DNA from: DATBVX01 sp963705495
GTDB taxonomy: Bacteria; Pseudomonadota; Gammaproteobacteria; Steroidobacterales; Steroidobacteraceae
NCBI GenBank assembly: GCA_963705495.1
Contig: CAVPJQ010000015.1
Location: 115,489 to 179,488 of the forward strand
Length of the DNA stretch: 64,000 bases
Direction of reading: 5' to 3'
The first letter of the stretch is position 1, and every line of letters begins with the position of its first letter. The translations under genes and the position numbers were made by a program. The notes beneath the pieces are model-generated. The model was not told where the DNA came from, made no database searches, and saw nothing but the letters and a program-made list of their open reading frames with translations. Below are positions 24,511-33,601 of this stretch, piece after piece.

Positions 24511-25860
24511 TCAGTCCAACGCCGGACGATCGAGCCACTCGATGAGCATGCCGGGCTGATCCTCGGCTGCGCGAAATTCCGCGGCGACCCACAGATCACC
24601 GACCGCTGCCAGCACCTCTCCCGCGTACAGCAGTGGAATGCGCCCGCGCATCCACGGCACGATGCCCCACTCCTGCATGAGACTTCGCAGCTCGCGATGC
24701 GGTCGGTTGGCCGCGAGCCGCAAGGTTTCTCCGCCCGATCTCCAGCGCACTTGCAATTGGTCGGGAATACCGACAAGTCTGGCGCAAAGGCGCTCATCGA
24801 GCCGAGCGCGAAGACGGCCCGAACCCGCGGGCAGCGCGAACTCGGGTTCGACGCGCCACCGCCACGACGCTTCCCCGGCAGGTTCGGCGGCGAGTTGAGC
24901 GGTCAAATACAGCCGATCGCGGTAGCGTCGCATGACCTGCTCACCCCACTGCACTTGCGGCGTGCTGTCGGCACGCAACGCCAGCATCTGCGCCTCGATC
25001 TGTTCGAGAATTGCGCTGGAGGGGAGCGCGGCACCACGCAGGCGGATCCAGAAGCGCAGAAGATTCCCGATGCGCGCGGGTTCCAGCGCGCGCAGGGCTG
25101 GAACTCTCAGGCGGTCGCCTTCCGCCGCGACGGCGTGGTCGGCGCGCGCCAGGTCATCGAGCAGCGCATGCGCAGTTGCCAGGTGATCGGCACTACGCAC
25201 GGCGCTCGCAGGGAATGACGGCCAGCGTTCCTCGAGCACGGGAAGGATTCGGTGGCGCAGGAAATTGCGATCAAACCGCTGATCCTCATTGCTCGGGTCC
25301 GAGACCCACGTGAGCCTCGCCGCGACGAGGTAGTGTCGCAACTCTTCACGGCGAAAATCGAGCAGCGGCCTCAAGTGCAGCCCCCGCCCGCAAGGCGCAC
25401 GGCGCGGCATCCCTGCGAGGCCAGCCACACCGGCGCCCCGCGCCAGTTGCAGCAGCAAGGTTTCGAGTTGGTCCTCGGCGTGGTGGGCCGTCAAGAGGCA
25501 TTCGCCGGGGGCGAGCTCTTCCGCTAGCAGGCGATAACGGACCTCTCGCGCCGCCGCCTCGAGCGACTCTCCGCGGGCGGTCTGCACGCGAGCATCGAGG
25601 CGCATGAACGGTACCCCTAACTGCCTCGCCAACCTAGTGCAATGCTCGCTCCAAAGATCGGCGTCAGGCTGCAGGTGATGGTTGATATGGACGGCGCGCA
25701 GCTCAAGTCCGGAATGCTGCTCTCGCAGGTCCGACACGCATTTGAGCAGCGCTGCCGAATCCACACCACCGCTGAAGGCAACACAATACCGGGCAGCTGC
25801 GGGATCCGAGCCGAGCGAAACCAGGGCGGCATGCAGGGTTGCGGCGGAGAAGCCGATCAT
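24511..25860 (-). CDS. tilS: tRNA(Ile)-lysidine synthetase TilS
   Basis: Converts the wobble C34 of tRNA-Ile(CAU) to lysidine using ATP and lysine. At 449 residues it has the PP-loop motif SGGVDS at 30-35, HINHHLQPDADLW, LTAHHAEDQLETLLLQLARGAG, and the SDPSNEDQRFDRNFLRHRI segment. A TilS C-terminal domain follows. It lies 19 nt after accA, the same pairing as in E. coli. Confidence 0.96.
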   Translation of the reverse strand: MIGFSAATLHAALVSLGSDPAAARYCVAFSGGVDSAALLKCVSDLREQHSGLELRAVHINHHLQPDADLWSEHCTRLARQLGVPFMRLDARVQTARGESLEAAAREVRYRLLAEELAPGECLLTAHHAEDQLETLLLQLARGAGVAGLAGMPRRAPCGRGLHLRPLLDFRREELRHYLVAARLTWVSDPSNEDQRFDRNFLRHRILPVLEERWPSFPASAVRSADHLATAHALLDDLARADHAVAAEGDRLRVPALRALEPARIGNLLRFWIRLRGAALPSSAILEQIEAQMLALRADSTPQVQWGEQVMRRYRDRLYLTAQLAAEPAGEASWRWRVEPEFALPAGSGRLRARLDERLCARLVGIPDQLQVRWRSGGETLRLAANRPHRELRSLMQEWGIVPWMRGRIPLLYAGEVLAAVGDLWVAAEFRAAEDQPGMLIEWLDRPALD

Positions 25861-25879
25861 GCCACACCGACAGCGGCAC

Positions 25880-26839
25880 TCAGTTGCCGGTAAACGCGCC
25901 GAATGTCTTGAGTCGGGTTTCGCGTGCGGCGAGGAGCTCCTCTACCGAAACCTGCTCGAGCTCCTGCAGATGGCGCAGCAGCGCGCTCTTGAGCGTCTCG
26001 GCGGTCGCGACAGGGTCGCGATGCGCTCCGCCGAGTGGCTCGCGCACGACTTCATCCACCAGATTCAACTTGCTCAGCCGCTCCGCCGTGAGTCCCATCG
26101 CCTCGGCCGCCAGCTCCTTCTTGTCGGCGCTTTTCCACAGGATCGAGGCGCAACCTTCGGGAGAAATCACCGAGTAGATGCTGTACTGGAGCATCAACAG
26201 GCGATCACAAACGCCGATCGCCAATGCGCCTCCCGAGCCCCCCTCCCCGATCACGATGCTCACGATCGGGATCTCGAGCGTACTCATCGCGAACAGATTG
26301 CGTGCGATCGCCTCACTCTGGCCCCGTTCTTCCGAGCCAACGCCCGGATAGGCGCCGGGGGTGTCGATCAACGTTACCAGCGGCAGACGAAAGCGCTCCG
26401 CCAGCTGCATGAGTCGCAATGCCTTGCGATAGCCCTCGGGCTTGGGCATGCCGTAGTTGCGCCGCACGCGCTCCTTGGTGTCGCGCCCTTTCTGATGGCC
26501 AATCAGCATCACGGCGCGCCCGTCCAGCCGCGCCGGCCCGCCGACGATGGCGAGATCATCGCCGTACATCCGATCCCCATGCAGCTCCTGGAAGTCGGTA
26601 AACACCTGGCCGATGTGATCGAGTGCGTAGGGGCGCTGCGGATGTCGCGCAAGCTGCGTGATCTGCCACGGCGTGAGACTCGCGAAGATGCTCGTGGTCA
26701 GTGCGCGGCTCTTCGCCTTCAGGCGCGCAATTTCCTCACCAATGTTGATCTCAGTGTCGGAACCGAGGAATTTGAGCTCGTCGATCTTGGCCTCGAGCTC
26801 GGCAATCGGCTGTTCGAAGTCCAGGAAATTCAGGTCCAT
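25880..26839 (-). CDS. accA: Acetyl-CoA carboxylase carboxyltransferase subunit alpha
   Basis: Alpha subunit of the carboxyltransferase that makes malonyl-CoA. At 319 residues it starts MDLNFLDFEQPIAELEAKI and has RPYALDHIGQVFTDFQELHGDR, the GRDTKERVRRNYGMPKPEGYRKA block, the DTPGAYPGVGSEERGQ loop and IGEGGSGGALAIG. There is no clear Shine-Dalgarno before the ATG. A six-codon reading frame (ATG at 26852) overlaps the start, and a 10-bp hairpin lies just upstream. Confidence 0.97.
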   Translation of the reverse strand: MDLNFLDFEQPIAELEAKIDELKFLGSDTEINIGEEIARLKAKSRALTTSIFASLTPWQITQLARHPQRPYALDHIGQVFTDFQELHGDRMYGDDLAIVGGPARLDGRAVMLIGHQKGRDTKERVRRNYGMPKPEGYRKALRLMQLAERFRLPLVTLIDTPGAYPGVGSEERGQSEAIARNLFAMSTLEIPIVSIVIGEGGSGGALAIGVCDRLLMLQYSIYSVISPEGCASILWKSADKKELAAEAMGLTAERLSKLNLVDEVVREPLGGAHRDPVATAETLKSALLRHLQELEQVSVEELLAARETRLKTFGAFTGN

Positions 26840-26853
26840 GGGCGCGACATGCT

Positions 26854-26896
26854 AGGGCAACTCTGCGCAAGTTTCATCAGGCGCGGGAGTTGCCCT
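26854..26896 (-). promoter_or_regulatory. Hairpin in the accA leader
   Basis: A perfect 10-bp inverted repeat, AGGGCAACTC and GAGTTGCCCT, with a 23-nt loop ends 14 nt before the accA ATG. The stem is not followed by a T-run on the minus strand. It therefore looks more like a translation-control or protein-binding structure than a terminator. The function is unknown. Confidence 0.45.
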
Positions 26897-26899
26897 GAA

Positions 26900-26919
26900 A
26901 TAAATGCGCCCTTTGCGCA
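26900..26919 (-). terminator. Possible weak terminator after dnaE
   Basis: On the minus strand TGCGC-AAAGG-GCGCA is followed by TTTATTT, 18 nt beyond the dnaE stop. The stem is only 5 bp, so it could be a partial terminator or simply part of the accA leader. Confidence 0.3.
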
Positions 26920-26936
26920 GAAGTCAACGCGACAGG

Positions 26937-29900
26937 TCAATTGAAACTTCTGCCGATATTGCTGCTGCCGTCCTCGCCTGCCCCGCGCGCTCCGTACACG
27001 ACGCGCAGGTTTTCGGCTCCCACGAAGCGTTTCAACTGCTCGATGAGTTCCTGTGCAGGACGCACCAGCCATTGCTCGTCGAGCACCAGCGCCCCGCTTG
27101 CGCCAGCGCCACGGTAGCCGATCTGGATACTGCAGTTGCCGCCGATGTAAGGCTTGAGAATCTCGATCAGGCGGCGCACCTGGTCGCTCCCGTCTGCCCC
27201 GGCAGGCCACTGCAGGACCAGCCGTCGCGCCTGCTGCTCGCGCGCTCGGTCGATGTCGAGCAGTCGCTTTGCGGTGAGTCGCCAGCCTTCGCTGAATTCG
27301 TCGAACCGCATCTGGCCTTCCACGAGGAGGATCGCGTCCTTGGCGATGATGTCGCGATGCTGCTGATAAGTTTCCTCGTACAGCATCACCTCGATCCGTC
27401 CACTGCGATCGTCGAGCACCAGCGTGACGCGGTTTGCACGCTTGCGCACTTCCAGGACCAGCCCGGCCACGGTGACATTGCGGCCCGGTTGCCATCTGCC
27501 CCCTTCTCCGGCCCCGACTGGCCGGCCGTTCGCGAGATCGCCCAGGCGTCCGCTGGTGAGGAAGCTCAGTTCCGCTTCGTATTGCACGATCGGGTGTCCC
27601 GTGAGGTACAGACCCAGTGTGTCGCGCTCACCGGCAAGGCGCGTGGCTTCTGGCCACTCCGGCAACTCGACCTCGCCGAAGGCTTCCGCATCCGGAGCCG
27701 GCCCCGCAGCCAGGCCAAACAAATCATCCTGACCGACGGCCTGCGCACGTGTCGTCTGCTCACCCATGTGCATCGCGGCGCCGAGGCGGTTCATCAGCGT
27801 ATTGCGCGTATGGCCGAGGGAATCGAGACAACCGGACCGGATCAGCGCCTCCAGTACCCGCTTGTTGACGCGATTGAGGTCCAAACGTCGGCACACGTCC
27901 TCGATGCTCATGAATGGTCCGCGCGCGCTGCGCTCCGCAATGAGCGCTTCCACCGCCGACTGCCCCACGCCCTTCACCGCGCCCAGCCCGTAGCGGATCC
28001 TGTGGGCGCCGCTCACCGTGAAGTCGTACTGAGATGAATTGATATCTGGAGGCTCGACCTTCAGGCCCAGGCTCACGCACTCATCGATCAACGTCACAAC
28101 TTTGTCGGTGCGATCCATGTCCGCCGACAGCACGGCGGCCATGAACTGCGCCGGGTAGTGTGCCTTGAGCCACGCGGTCTGATAGGAGAGGAGCGCGTAC
28201 GCCGCCGAATGCGACTTGTTGAAGCCGTAGCCCGCGAATTTCTCCATCAGGTCGAAGATGTGACGGGCGCGCGGTTCGGGTACACCGCGCCGCACGGCCC
28301 CTTCGGTGAACACTGAACGCTGCTTCGCCATTTCCTCAGGCTTTTTCTTGCCCATGGCGCGGCGCAGGAGATCAGCGCCGCCCAGCGTATACCCTGCCAG
28401 CACCTGCGCGATCTGCATCACCTGCTCCTGGTAGAGGATCACGCCGTACGTGCCGGCGAGCACGGGCTTGAGATCCGGATGCAGATAATCGATCGGCTGG
28501 TCAGTGCGCCCATGCTTGCGCGCAATGAAGTCATCGACCATTCCCGATTGCAGAGGTCCGGGCCGGAACAGCGCCACGAGAGCAACGATGTCCTCGAAGC
28601 GGTCCGGCTGCAGGCGGCGAATGAGATCCTTCATGCCGCGCGACTCGAGCTGAAAGACCGCGTTGGTGCGACAGCTCTTCAGCAGCGTAAAGGTCGCCGG
28701 ATCGTCCATGGGCAGCAAGGTGATGTCGAGCAGCGCCTCGTTCGCCGCCTGGCGCTGAGCATTGATGGCCTTGACGGTCCAGTCGATGATGGTGAGCGTG
28801 CGCAGGCCGAGGAAATCGAATTTCACCAGCCCGGCCGCTTCCACGTCGTCTTTGTCGAACTGCGTGACGACGCTCTGCGAGCCTTCTTCGCAGAACAGCG
28901 GTGTGAAATCAGTGAGCATCGACGGCGCGATCACCACTCCGCCCGCGTGCGTGCCTGCGTTGCGGGTCAACCCTTCAAGGGAGCGCGCCATGTCGATGAG
29001 GCTGCGGATTTCCTCTTCCGATTCATACAGCCGCTTGAGCTCCTGCTCATCCTGCAACGCCTTGTCGAGCGTGATGCCGAGCTCGAAGGGAATCAGCTTG
29101 GCGATGCGATCCACGTACCCGTAGCTCATGCCCTGCACGCGGCCGACATCGCGCACCACCGCTTTGGCCGCCATGGTGCCGTAGGTGATGATCTGTGAGA
29201 CCCGGTCGCGCCCGTACTTCTCGGCCACGTAGTCGATGACCCGATCGCGGCCCTGCATGCAGAAGTCGATGTCGAAGTCCGGCATCGAGACGCGCTCCGG
29301 ATTCAGGAAACGCTCGAACAGCAGATCGTGTTGCAGCGGATCGAGATCGGTGATGCCGATACTCCACGCAACCAGCGAGCCAGCACCGGACCCTCGGCCT
29401 GGGCCTACAGGGATGCCGTTTTCACGCGCCCAGCGAATGAAATCCGCGACGATGAGGAAATAGCCGGCAAAGCCCATGCTGCAGATGGTGTCGAGCTCCG
29501 TCGCAAGACGCTGCTGGTACACGGTCCGTTCACGCGCCGCGCCGGCGGGAGCACTAGCCAGCCCGGCCAGCCTGTTCTCGAGCCCATCGCGCGCCTGCCC
29601 ACGCAGGTAGTCGGCTGCCGTGATGCCGTCCGGTACCGGGTATTCGGGAAGGCGCGACTCACCGAGCTTCAACTCGAGGCTGCAGCGCCGTGCGATCTCC
29701 ACAGAGTTCGCGAGCGCCTCCGGCAGGTCGGCGAACAGCTCTGCCATCTCGGCGGGTGAGCGCAGATACTGCTGCTCCGTGTAGCGTCGTTGACGGCCCC
29801 GGTCCGCCAGCAGGCTTCCCTCCTGGATACAGACGCGCGCCTCGTGAGATTCGAAATCCTGCGGGCGTACGAAACGCACATCGTTGGTCGCAACGATGGG

Positions 29901-30479
29901 CGTTGGACATTCCGCCACCAGGCGTAACACGGCATCCAGGTAGTCTTCTTCGTTCGGGCGCCCGAGCCTCTGCACTTCGACATAGAAACGGTTGTCGAAG
30001 ACTTCGAGCCAGCGCCCCAGGAACCGTCGTGCCTCGTCGACGCGATTGGCGAGCAGGGCCCGGCCGATGTCACCCTCCTGGGCCCCTGAAAGTGCAATCA
30101 AGCCAGCCGTGCTCGAGGTCGTAAGCCAGCTGCGATCGACCAGCGGCACGCCACGGCGCTGGCCTTCGAGGTAGGCCCGCGTGATGAGCCGCGTGAGATT
30201 GCGGTAACCGGCCAGGTTCTGGCTCAGCAGCGTCAACCGCGCTGGCTCCTGTCGCTCGGTCGCCTCGCGCAAGCGCACATCGACGCCAACGATGGGTTTG
30301 AGTCCACGTGCCTGCGCAGCCCGATAGAACTTCACCATCGCGAACAGATTCGTCTCATCCGTGAGTGCGATGGCTGGCATCGCCGCGCGAGCCGTCGCGT
30401 CGATGAGATCCGGAACGCGCACCACGCTGTCGAGGAGCGAGAACTCGGTGTGAACGCGCAGGTGGACGAACTGGCTCAT
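26937..30479 (-). CDS. dnaE: DNA polymerase III subunit alpha
   Basis: Replicative polymerase catalytic subunit. At 1180 residues it is close to the E. coli protein (1160). The PHP domain is at the N-terminus (FVHLRVHTEFSLLDSVVRV). The C-family polymerase catalytic region has GPGRGSGAGSLVAWSIGITD and the aspartates of MPDFDIDFCMQGRDRVIDYV. Further on are AGTHAGGVVIA, the helix-hairpin-helix region, and an OB fold (VTVAGLVLEVRKRANRVTLV). It begins at an ATGA overlap with rnhB. Confidence 0.97.
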   Translation of the reverse strand: MSQFVHLRVHTEFSLLDSVVRVPDLIDATARAAMPAIALTDETNLFAMVKFYRAAQARGLKPIVGVDVRLREATERQEPARLTLLSQNLAGYRNLTRLITRAYLEGQRRGVPLVDRSWLTTSSTAGLIALSGAQEGDIGRALLANRVDEARRFLGRWLEVFDNRFYVEVQRLGRPNEEDYLDAVLRLVAECPTPIVATNDVRFVRPQDFESHEARVCIQEGSLLADRGRQRRYTEQQYLRSPAEMAELFADLPEALANSVEIARRCSLELKLGESRLPEYPVPDGITAADYLRGQARDGLENRLAGLASAPAGAARERTVYQQRLATELDTICSMGFAGYFLIVADFIRWARENGIPVGPGRGSGAGSLVAWSIGITDLDPLQHDLLFERFLNPERVSMPDFDIDFCMQGRDRVIDYVAEKYGRDRVSQIITYGTMAAKAVVRDVGRVQGMSYGYVDRIAKLIPFELGITLDKALQDEQELKRLYESEEEIRSLIDMARSLEGLTRNAGTHAGGVVIAPSMLTDFTPLFCEEGSQSVVTQFDKDDVEAAGLVKFDFLGLRTLTIIDWTVKAINAQRQAANEALLDITLLPMDDPATFTLLKSCRTNAVFQLESRGMKDLIRRLQPDRFEDIVALVALFRPGPLQSGMVDDFIARKHGRTDQPIDYLHPDLKPVLAGTYGVILYQEQVMQIAQVLAGYTLGGADLLRRAMGKKKPEEMAKQRSVFTEGAVRRGVPEPRARHIFDLMEKFAGYGFNKSHSAAYALLSYQTAWLKAHYPAQFMAAVLSADMDRTDKVVTLIDECVSLGLKVEPPDINSSQYDFTVSGAHRIRYGLGAVKGVGQSAVEALIAERSARGPFMSIEDVCRRLDLNRVNKRVLEALIRSGCLDSLGHTRNTLMNRLGAAMHMGEQTTRAQAVGQDDLFGLAAGPAPDAEAFGEVELPEWPEATRLAGERDTLGLYLTGHPIVQYEAELSFLTSGRLGDLANGRPVGAGEGGRWQPGRNVTVAGLVLEVRKRANRVTLVLDDRSGRIEVMLYEETYQQHRDIIAKDAILLVEGQMRFDEFSEGWRLTAKRLLDIDRAREQQARRLVLQWPAGADGSDQVRRLIEILKPYIGGNCSIQIGYRGAGASGALVLDEQWLVRPAQELIEQLKRFVGAENLRVVYGARGAGEDGSSNIGRSFN

Positions 30480-31192
30480 GGAAGGATCAGCAGTTGGAGG
30501 GGCGCGATTGTAGCTGGCTGTAGCGCCTCCGCGCCGCCGAGTTCTGACTGGTACTCCTCAAACTGCCATCCGGTCATTTCCTTGACCGGCATGAATGACC
30601 GACGATGCAAGGGACATGCCCCGTGGCACTCCAGCGCCGCCAGATGCTCCGGAGTCGCGTAGCCCTTGTGCGATGCGAAGCCGTAGTCCGGCCAGATCTC
30701 GTGGAACGAGCGCATCCACGCATCTCTGTAGGTCTTGGCCAGGATCGAGGCCGCGCTGATGGCGGGAACGAGCGCATCGCCCTGAATGATCGGAACCGCC
30801 GGACACGCGAACGCCAGACCATCGAGCGATGGACAGCGATCCCCGTCGATCCGAACCTCATCGGGAGCGATTCTCAAGCCCAGCAATGCCCGGCGCATCG
30901 CCAGCAACGTGGCCTGCAGGATATTGAGCGTGTCGACCTCCTCGCGATCCGCCCAGGCCACCGACCACGCGAGTGCCCGCTCCCTGATCTTCACTGCGAG
31001 CTTCTCGCGTACTCGAGGCTCCAGCACCTTCGAATCGGCCAGCCCGCGGATCGGGCGCCGGCGATCGAGAATGACTGCGGCAGCGACGACCGGCCCAGCC
31101 AGCGGGCCGCGACCGGCTTCATCCACACCGGCCAATCGGGTGGGGTCAGGAAAAGGCAGTCGTGCCTGCCGGCGGCGGCGGTGGCGCGTCAT
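30476..31192 (-). CDS. rnhB: Ribonuclease HII
   Basis: Removes ribonucleotides from RNA-DNA hybrids. At 238 residues the catalytic pair D24-E25 is in LAGVDEAGRGPLAGPVVAAA. LADSKVL, VRIDG and the C-terminal catalytic Asp region (AKTYRDAWM) with HKGYATPEH are present. It overlaps lpxB and dnaE by 4 nt each, as in the lpxB-rnhB-dnaE string of E. coli. The first 10 residues are very basic and the C-terminus extends slightly beyond the usual end. Confidence 0.96.
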   Translation of the reverse strand: MTRHRRRRQARLPFPDPTRLAGVDEAGRGPLAGPVVAAAVILDRRRPIRGLADSKVLEPRVREKLAVKIRERALAWSVAWADREEVDTLNILQATLLAMRRALLGLRIAPDEVRIDGDRCPSLDGLAFACPAVPIIQGDALVPAISAASILAKTYRDAWMRSFHEIWPDYGFASHKGYATPEHLAALECHGACPLHRRSFMPVKEMTGWQFEEYQSELGGAEALQPATIAPLQLLILP

Positions 31193-32346
31193 CGAGTGGG
31201 CACCGGGTTCGTGGCGAGCAGGCCGAGAATCGCTTCTGCCGCACGGTCGCTCGCGTTGCGCTCGAGCTGTCGATGGATGTCACTGAACACGCGCTCCTGC
31301 CGTTCGCGCAACGCCGTGTCATCGAGCTCGCGGAGCAGCTCTGCACCCAGCGTCTCAGCACTCACCTGTTCCTGAAAGAGCTCCGGCACGATGCGCTCGC
31401 CGGCCAGCAGGTTGGGCTGGGAAAAGAACGGTGCCTTCATCAGGTTGAAGGTCCGCAGCAGCCACGCCGTCAGCCCCCCGAGGCGATACGCCACTACCAT
31501 GGGTCTCCTGGTGAGCAGCGTTTCCAGAGTGGCGGTGCCGGACGCGACCAGCACCACATCTGCCGCTGCCAGCGCCAGATGCGACTGGCCGTCGAGCACA
31601 TGCACCTCGATGCCGGCGGCATTTCTCTCCAGGGCCCGGCTGAAGATCGCACGCACGGCCTCGTTCGCCATCGGTGCGACGAACTGCAGCTGCGGACGAC
31701 GCGCGGCGAGCCAGCCGATGGCGCCTGCAAAGTCATTACCCAGCCGACTCACCTCGCCCACGCGGCTGCCGGGGAGGACGGCCACGGTCGGGCGATCCTG
31801 CGGCAGGCCGAGCTCTCGACGGGCGGCCCGAGGGTCGCTGTCTTCGGGAATCACATCGGCGAGCGGATGGCCGACGAACTCGGCGCGAATGCCAGCCCGC
31901 GCGTAGAACTGTTCTTCGAACGGCAACAGGCAAAGCACCAGGTCGACGGCCGCGCCGATGCCGCGCACGCGTCCCTGGCGCCAGGCCCACACTTGCGGAC
32001 TCACGTATTGCACGGTGCGCAGCCCCGCTGTTCGCAGATCGCGCGCCAGCCCGAGATTGAATTCCGGCGCATCGATCCCGATGAACACATCCGGTCGCTC
32101 CGTCAGCAATCGCTCGCGCAGCTCTCTGCGCAGCTTCAGCAGCCGCGGCAGGTGACTCAGTACCTCGAAAAGTCCCATGACCGCGAGCGCCTCGCTGTGT
32201 GCCCAAGCCTCGCAGCCCTCCGCCTGCATTTTCGGACCTGCGACGCCGAAGAATCGTGCCGACGGACTGCGTGCGCGCAGCGAACGGATCAGCGCCGCGC
32301 CGAGCTGATCACCCGACGCCTCACCGGCCACGAGGGCGAAGCGCAA
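31189..32346 (-). CDS. lpxB: Lipid-A-disaccharide synthase
   Basis: Joins UDP-2,3-diacylglucosamine and lipid X to form the lipid A disaccharide. At 385 residues it has AGEASGDQLGAALI at the N-terminus, FIGIDAPEFNLGLARDLR, YVSPQVWAWRQGRV, LPFEEQFYARAG-EFVGHPLAD, LPGSRVGEV and SGTATLETLL. It lies 5 nt after lpxA and overlaps rnhB. Confidence 0.97.
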   Translation of the reverse strand: MRFALVAGEASGDQLGAALIRSLRARSPSARFFGVAGPKMQAEGCEAWAHSEALAVMGLFEVLSHLPRLLKLRRELRERLLTERPDVFIGIDAPEFNLGLARDLRTAGLRTVQYVSPQVWAWRQGRVRGIGAAVDLVLCLLPFEEQFYARAGIRAEFVGHPLADVIPEDSDPRAARRELGLPQDRPTVAVLPGSRVGEVSRLGNDFAGAIGWLAARRPQLQFVAPMANEAVRAIFSRALERNAAGIEVHVLDGQSHLALAAADVVLVASGTATLETLLTRRPMVVAYRLGGLTAWLLRTFNLMKAPFFSQPNLLAGERIVPELFQEQVSAETLGAELLRELDDTALRERQERVFSDIHRQLERNASDRAAEAILGLLATNPVPTR

Positions 32347-32351
32347 TACCC

Positions 32352-33122
32352 CTACCTCACGATGCTGCGCGTGGTCTGTCCAAGAAAATCGACGAAGGCC
32401 TTCAGCTCCGGCTGGGTCGGCACGAGTGCCTGGAGCCGCTCGAGCGCCTCAGCGAGCTTGAGCCCCGAGCGATACAGCACCTTATAGGCGTTGCGCAAGT
32501 TGCGGATCTGTTCCGGCGTGAAACCCCGCCGCTTGAGGCCCTCGGAATTGATGCTGTGCGGCTGTGCCGGCTGCCCGGTCACCATCAGGTAAGGCGGCAC
32601 ATCGCGGGTCACTGCTGCGTTGTTGGCGAGAAAGCAGTGTGCGCCCACCTTGCAGAACTGATGGATGCCGGAGAAGCCCGCCATGATGACCCAGTCGCCG
32701 AGCTCCACGTGGCCGCCCAGCGTGGCGAAATTCGCCAGGATGCAGTGACTGCCGATCTGGCAGTCATGAGCCACGTGCGTATAGGCCATGAACCAATTGT
32801 CGCTCCCGACTCGCGTCACACCCCCGCCGTGTGTGGTGCCGCGGTTGACGGTGCAGTACTCGCGAAAGGTGTTGTGATCGCCGATCTCGAGGCGGGTCGG
32901 CTCGCCCTGGTACTTCTTGTCCTGCGGCGCATCGCCCAGCGAGGCGAACTGAAACACCTGGTTATTGGAGCCTAGCCGTGTCGGTCCCTTGATCACCGCG
33001 TGAGGACCGATGCGGCAGCCCGGGCCGATGCTGACCTGGGCGCCGATGATGGTGAATGCGCCGACCTCGACGTCCGAGGCCAGCTCGGCCTGCGCGTCAA
33101 TGACCGCGCGCGGATCGATCAT
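32352..33122 (-). CDS. lpxA: UDP-N-acetylglucosamine acyltransferase
   Basis: First committed step of lipid A synthesis. At 256 residues it has a left-handed beta-helix of hexapeptide repeats (IGAQVSIGPGCRIGPHAVIKG and so on). The catalytic histidine is in YTHVAHDCQIGSHC, equivalent to E. coli H125. A C-terminal helical domain (LKRRGFTPEQIRNLRNAYKVLYRSG) completes it. It overlaps fabZ by 4 nt. Confidence 0.97.
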   Translation of the reverse strand: MIDPRAVIDAQAELASDVEVGAFTIIGAQVSIGPGCRIGPHAVIKGPTRLGSNNQVFQFASLGDAPQDKKYQGEPTRLEIGDHNTFREYCTVNRGTTHGGGVTRVGSDNWFMAYTHVAHDCQIGSHCILANFATLGGHVELGDWVIMAGFSGIHQFCKVGAHCFLANNAAVTRDVPPYLMVTGQPAQPHSINSEGLKRRGFTPEQIRNLRNAYKVLYRSGLKLAEALERLQALVPTQPELKAFVDFLGQTTRSIVR

Positions 33123-33601
33123 GTGGGTGCGTCGACCGCCGCCGGGGTGACACGTGCTTCGGGCGTCACCATCATCTCGGCCGAGGCCACTTCTTCGCCG
33201 TCCACTTCAGCGACAGTCGCAAACTTCCAGATTCCCTTGAAGGCACGCACCAGTTCCGCCTTCAGGACCAGCTGGTCACCCGGCTCGACCGGCTTGCGAA
33301 AGCGCGCCTTGTCTATGCCGACGAAGAAAAAGCGGGAATGCTCGTCTGGAAAGACACCGACAGTGCGAAATGCGAGGATCCCGGCGGCCTGCGCCAGCGC
33401 CTCGATGATCATGACGCCCGGCATGACCGGGCGGTGCGGAAAGTGGCCAGCGAAAAACGGCTCGTTGAAGGTGACGTTCTTCAGCGCACGGATGGTCTTG
33501 CCGGGCGTGCATTCCAGCACACGATCCACGAGCAGGAACGGATAGCGATGCGGCAGCTGCTTGAGCACCGCGTTGATGTCCATGTAGGCCGGCTCAGTCA
33601 T
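33119..33601 (-). CDS. fabZ: 3-hydroxyacyl-ACP dehydratase FabZ
   Basis: Hotdog-fold dehydratase of fatty-acid synthesis that competes with LpxA/LpxD for hydroxyacyl-ACP. At 160 residues it has LKQLPHRYPFLLVDRVLE and the active-site stretch FAGHFPHRPVMPGVMIIEAL (catalytic His, with the Glu of IIEALAQ). It overlaps lpxD by 8 nt and lpxA by 4 nt. Confidence 0.97.
   Translation of the reverse strand: MTEPAYMDINAVLKQLPHRYPFLLVDRVLECTPGKTIRALKNVTFNEPFFAGHFPHRPVMPGVMIIEALAQAAGILAFRTVGVFPDEHSRFFFVGIDKARFRKPVEPGDQLVLKAELVRAFKGIWKFATVAEVDGEEVASAEMMVTPEARVTPAAVDAPT

Noticed and set aside
31162..32487. 441-codon open frame opposite lpxB, and similar long frames opposite bamA and pyrG
   Set aside because: All are complements of well-conserved genes in GC-rich DNA; none has a ribosome-binding site or motif.
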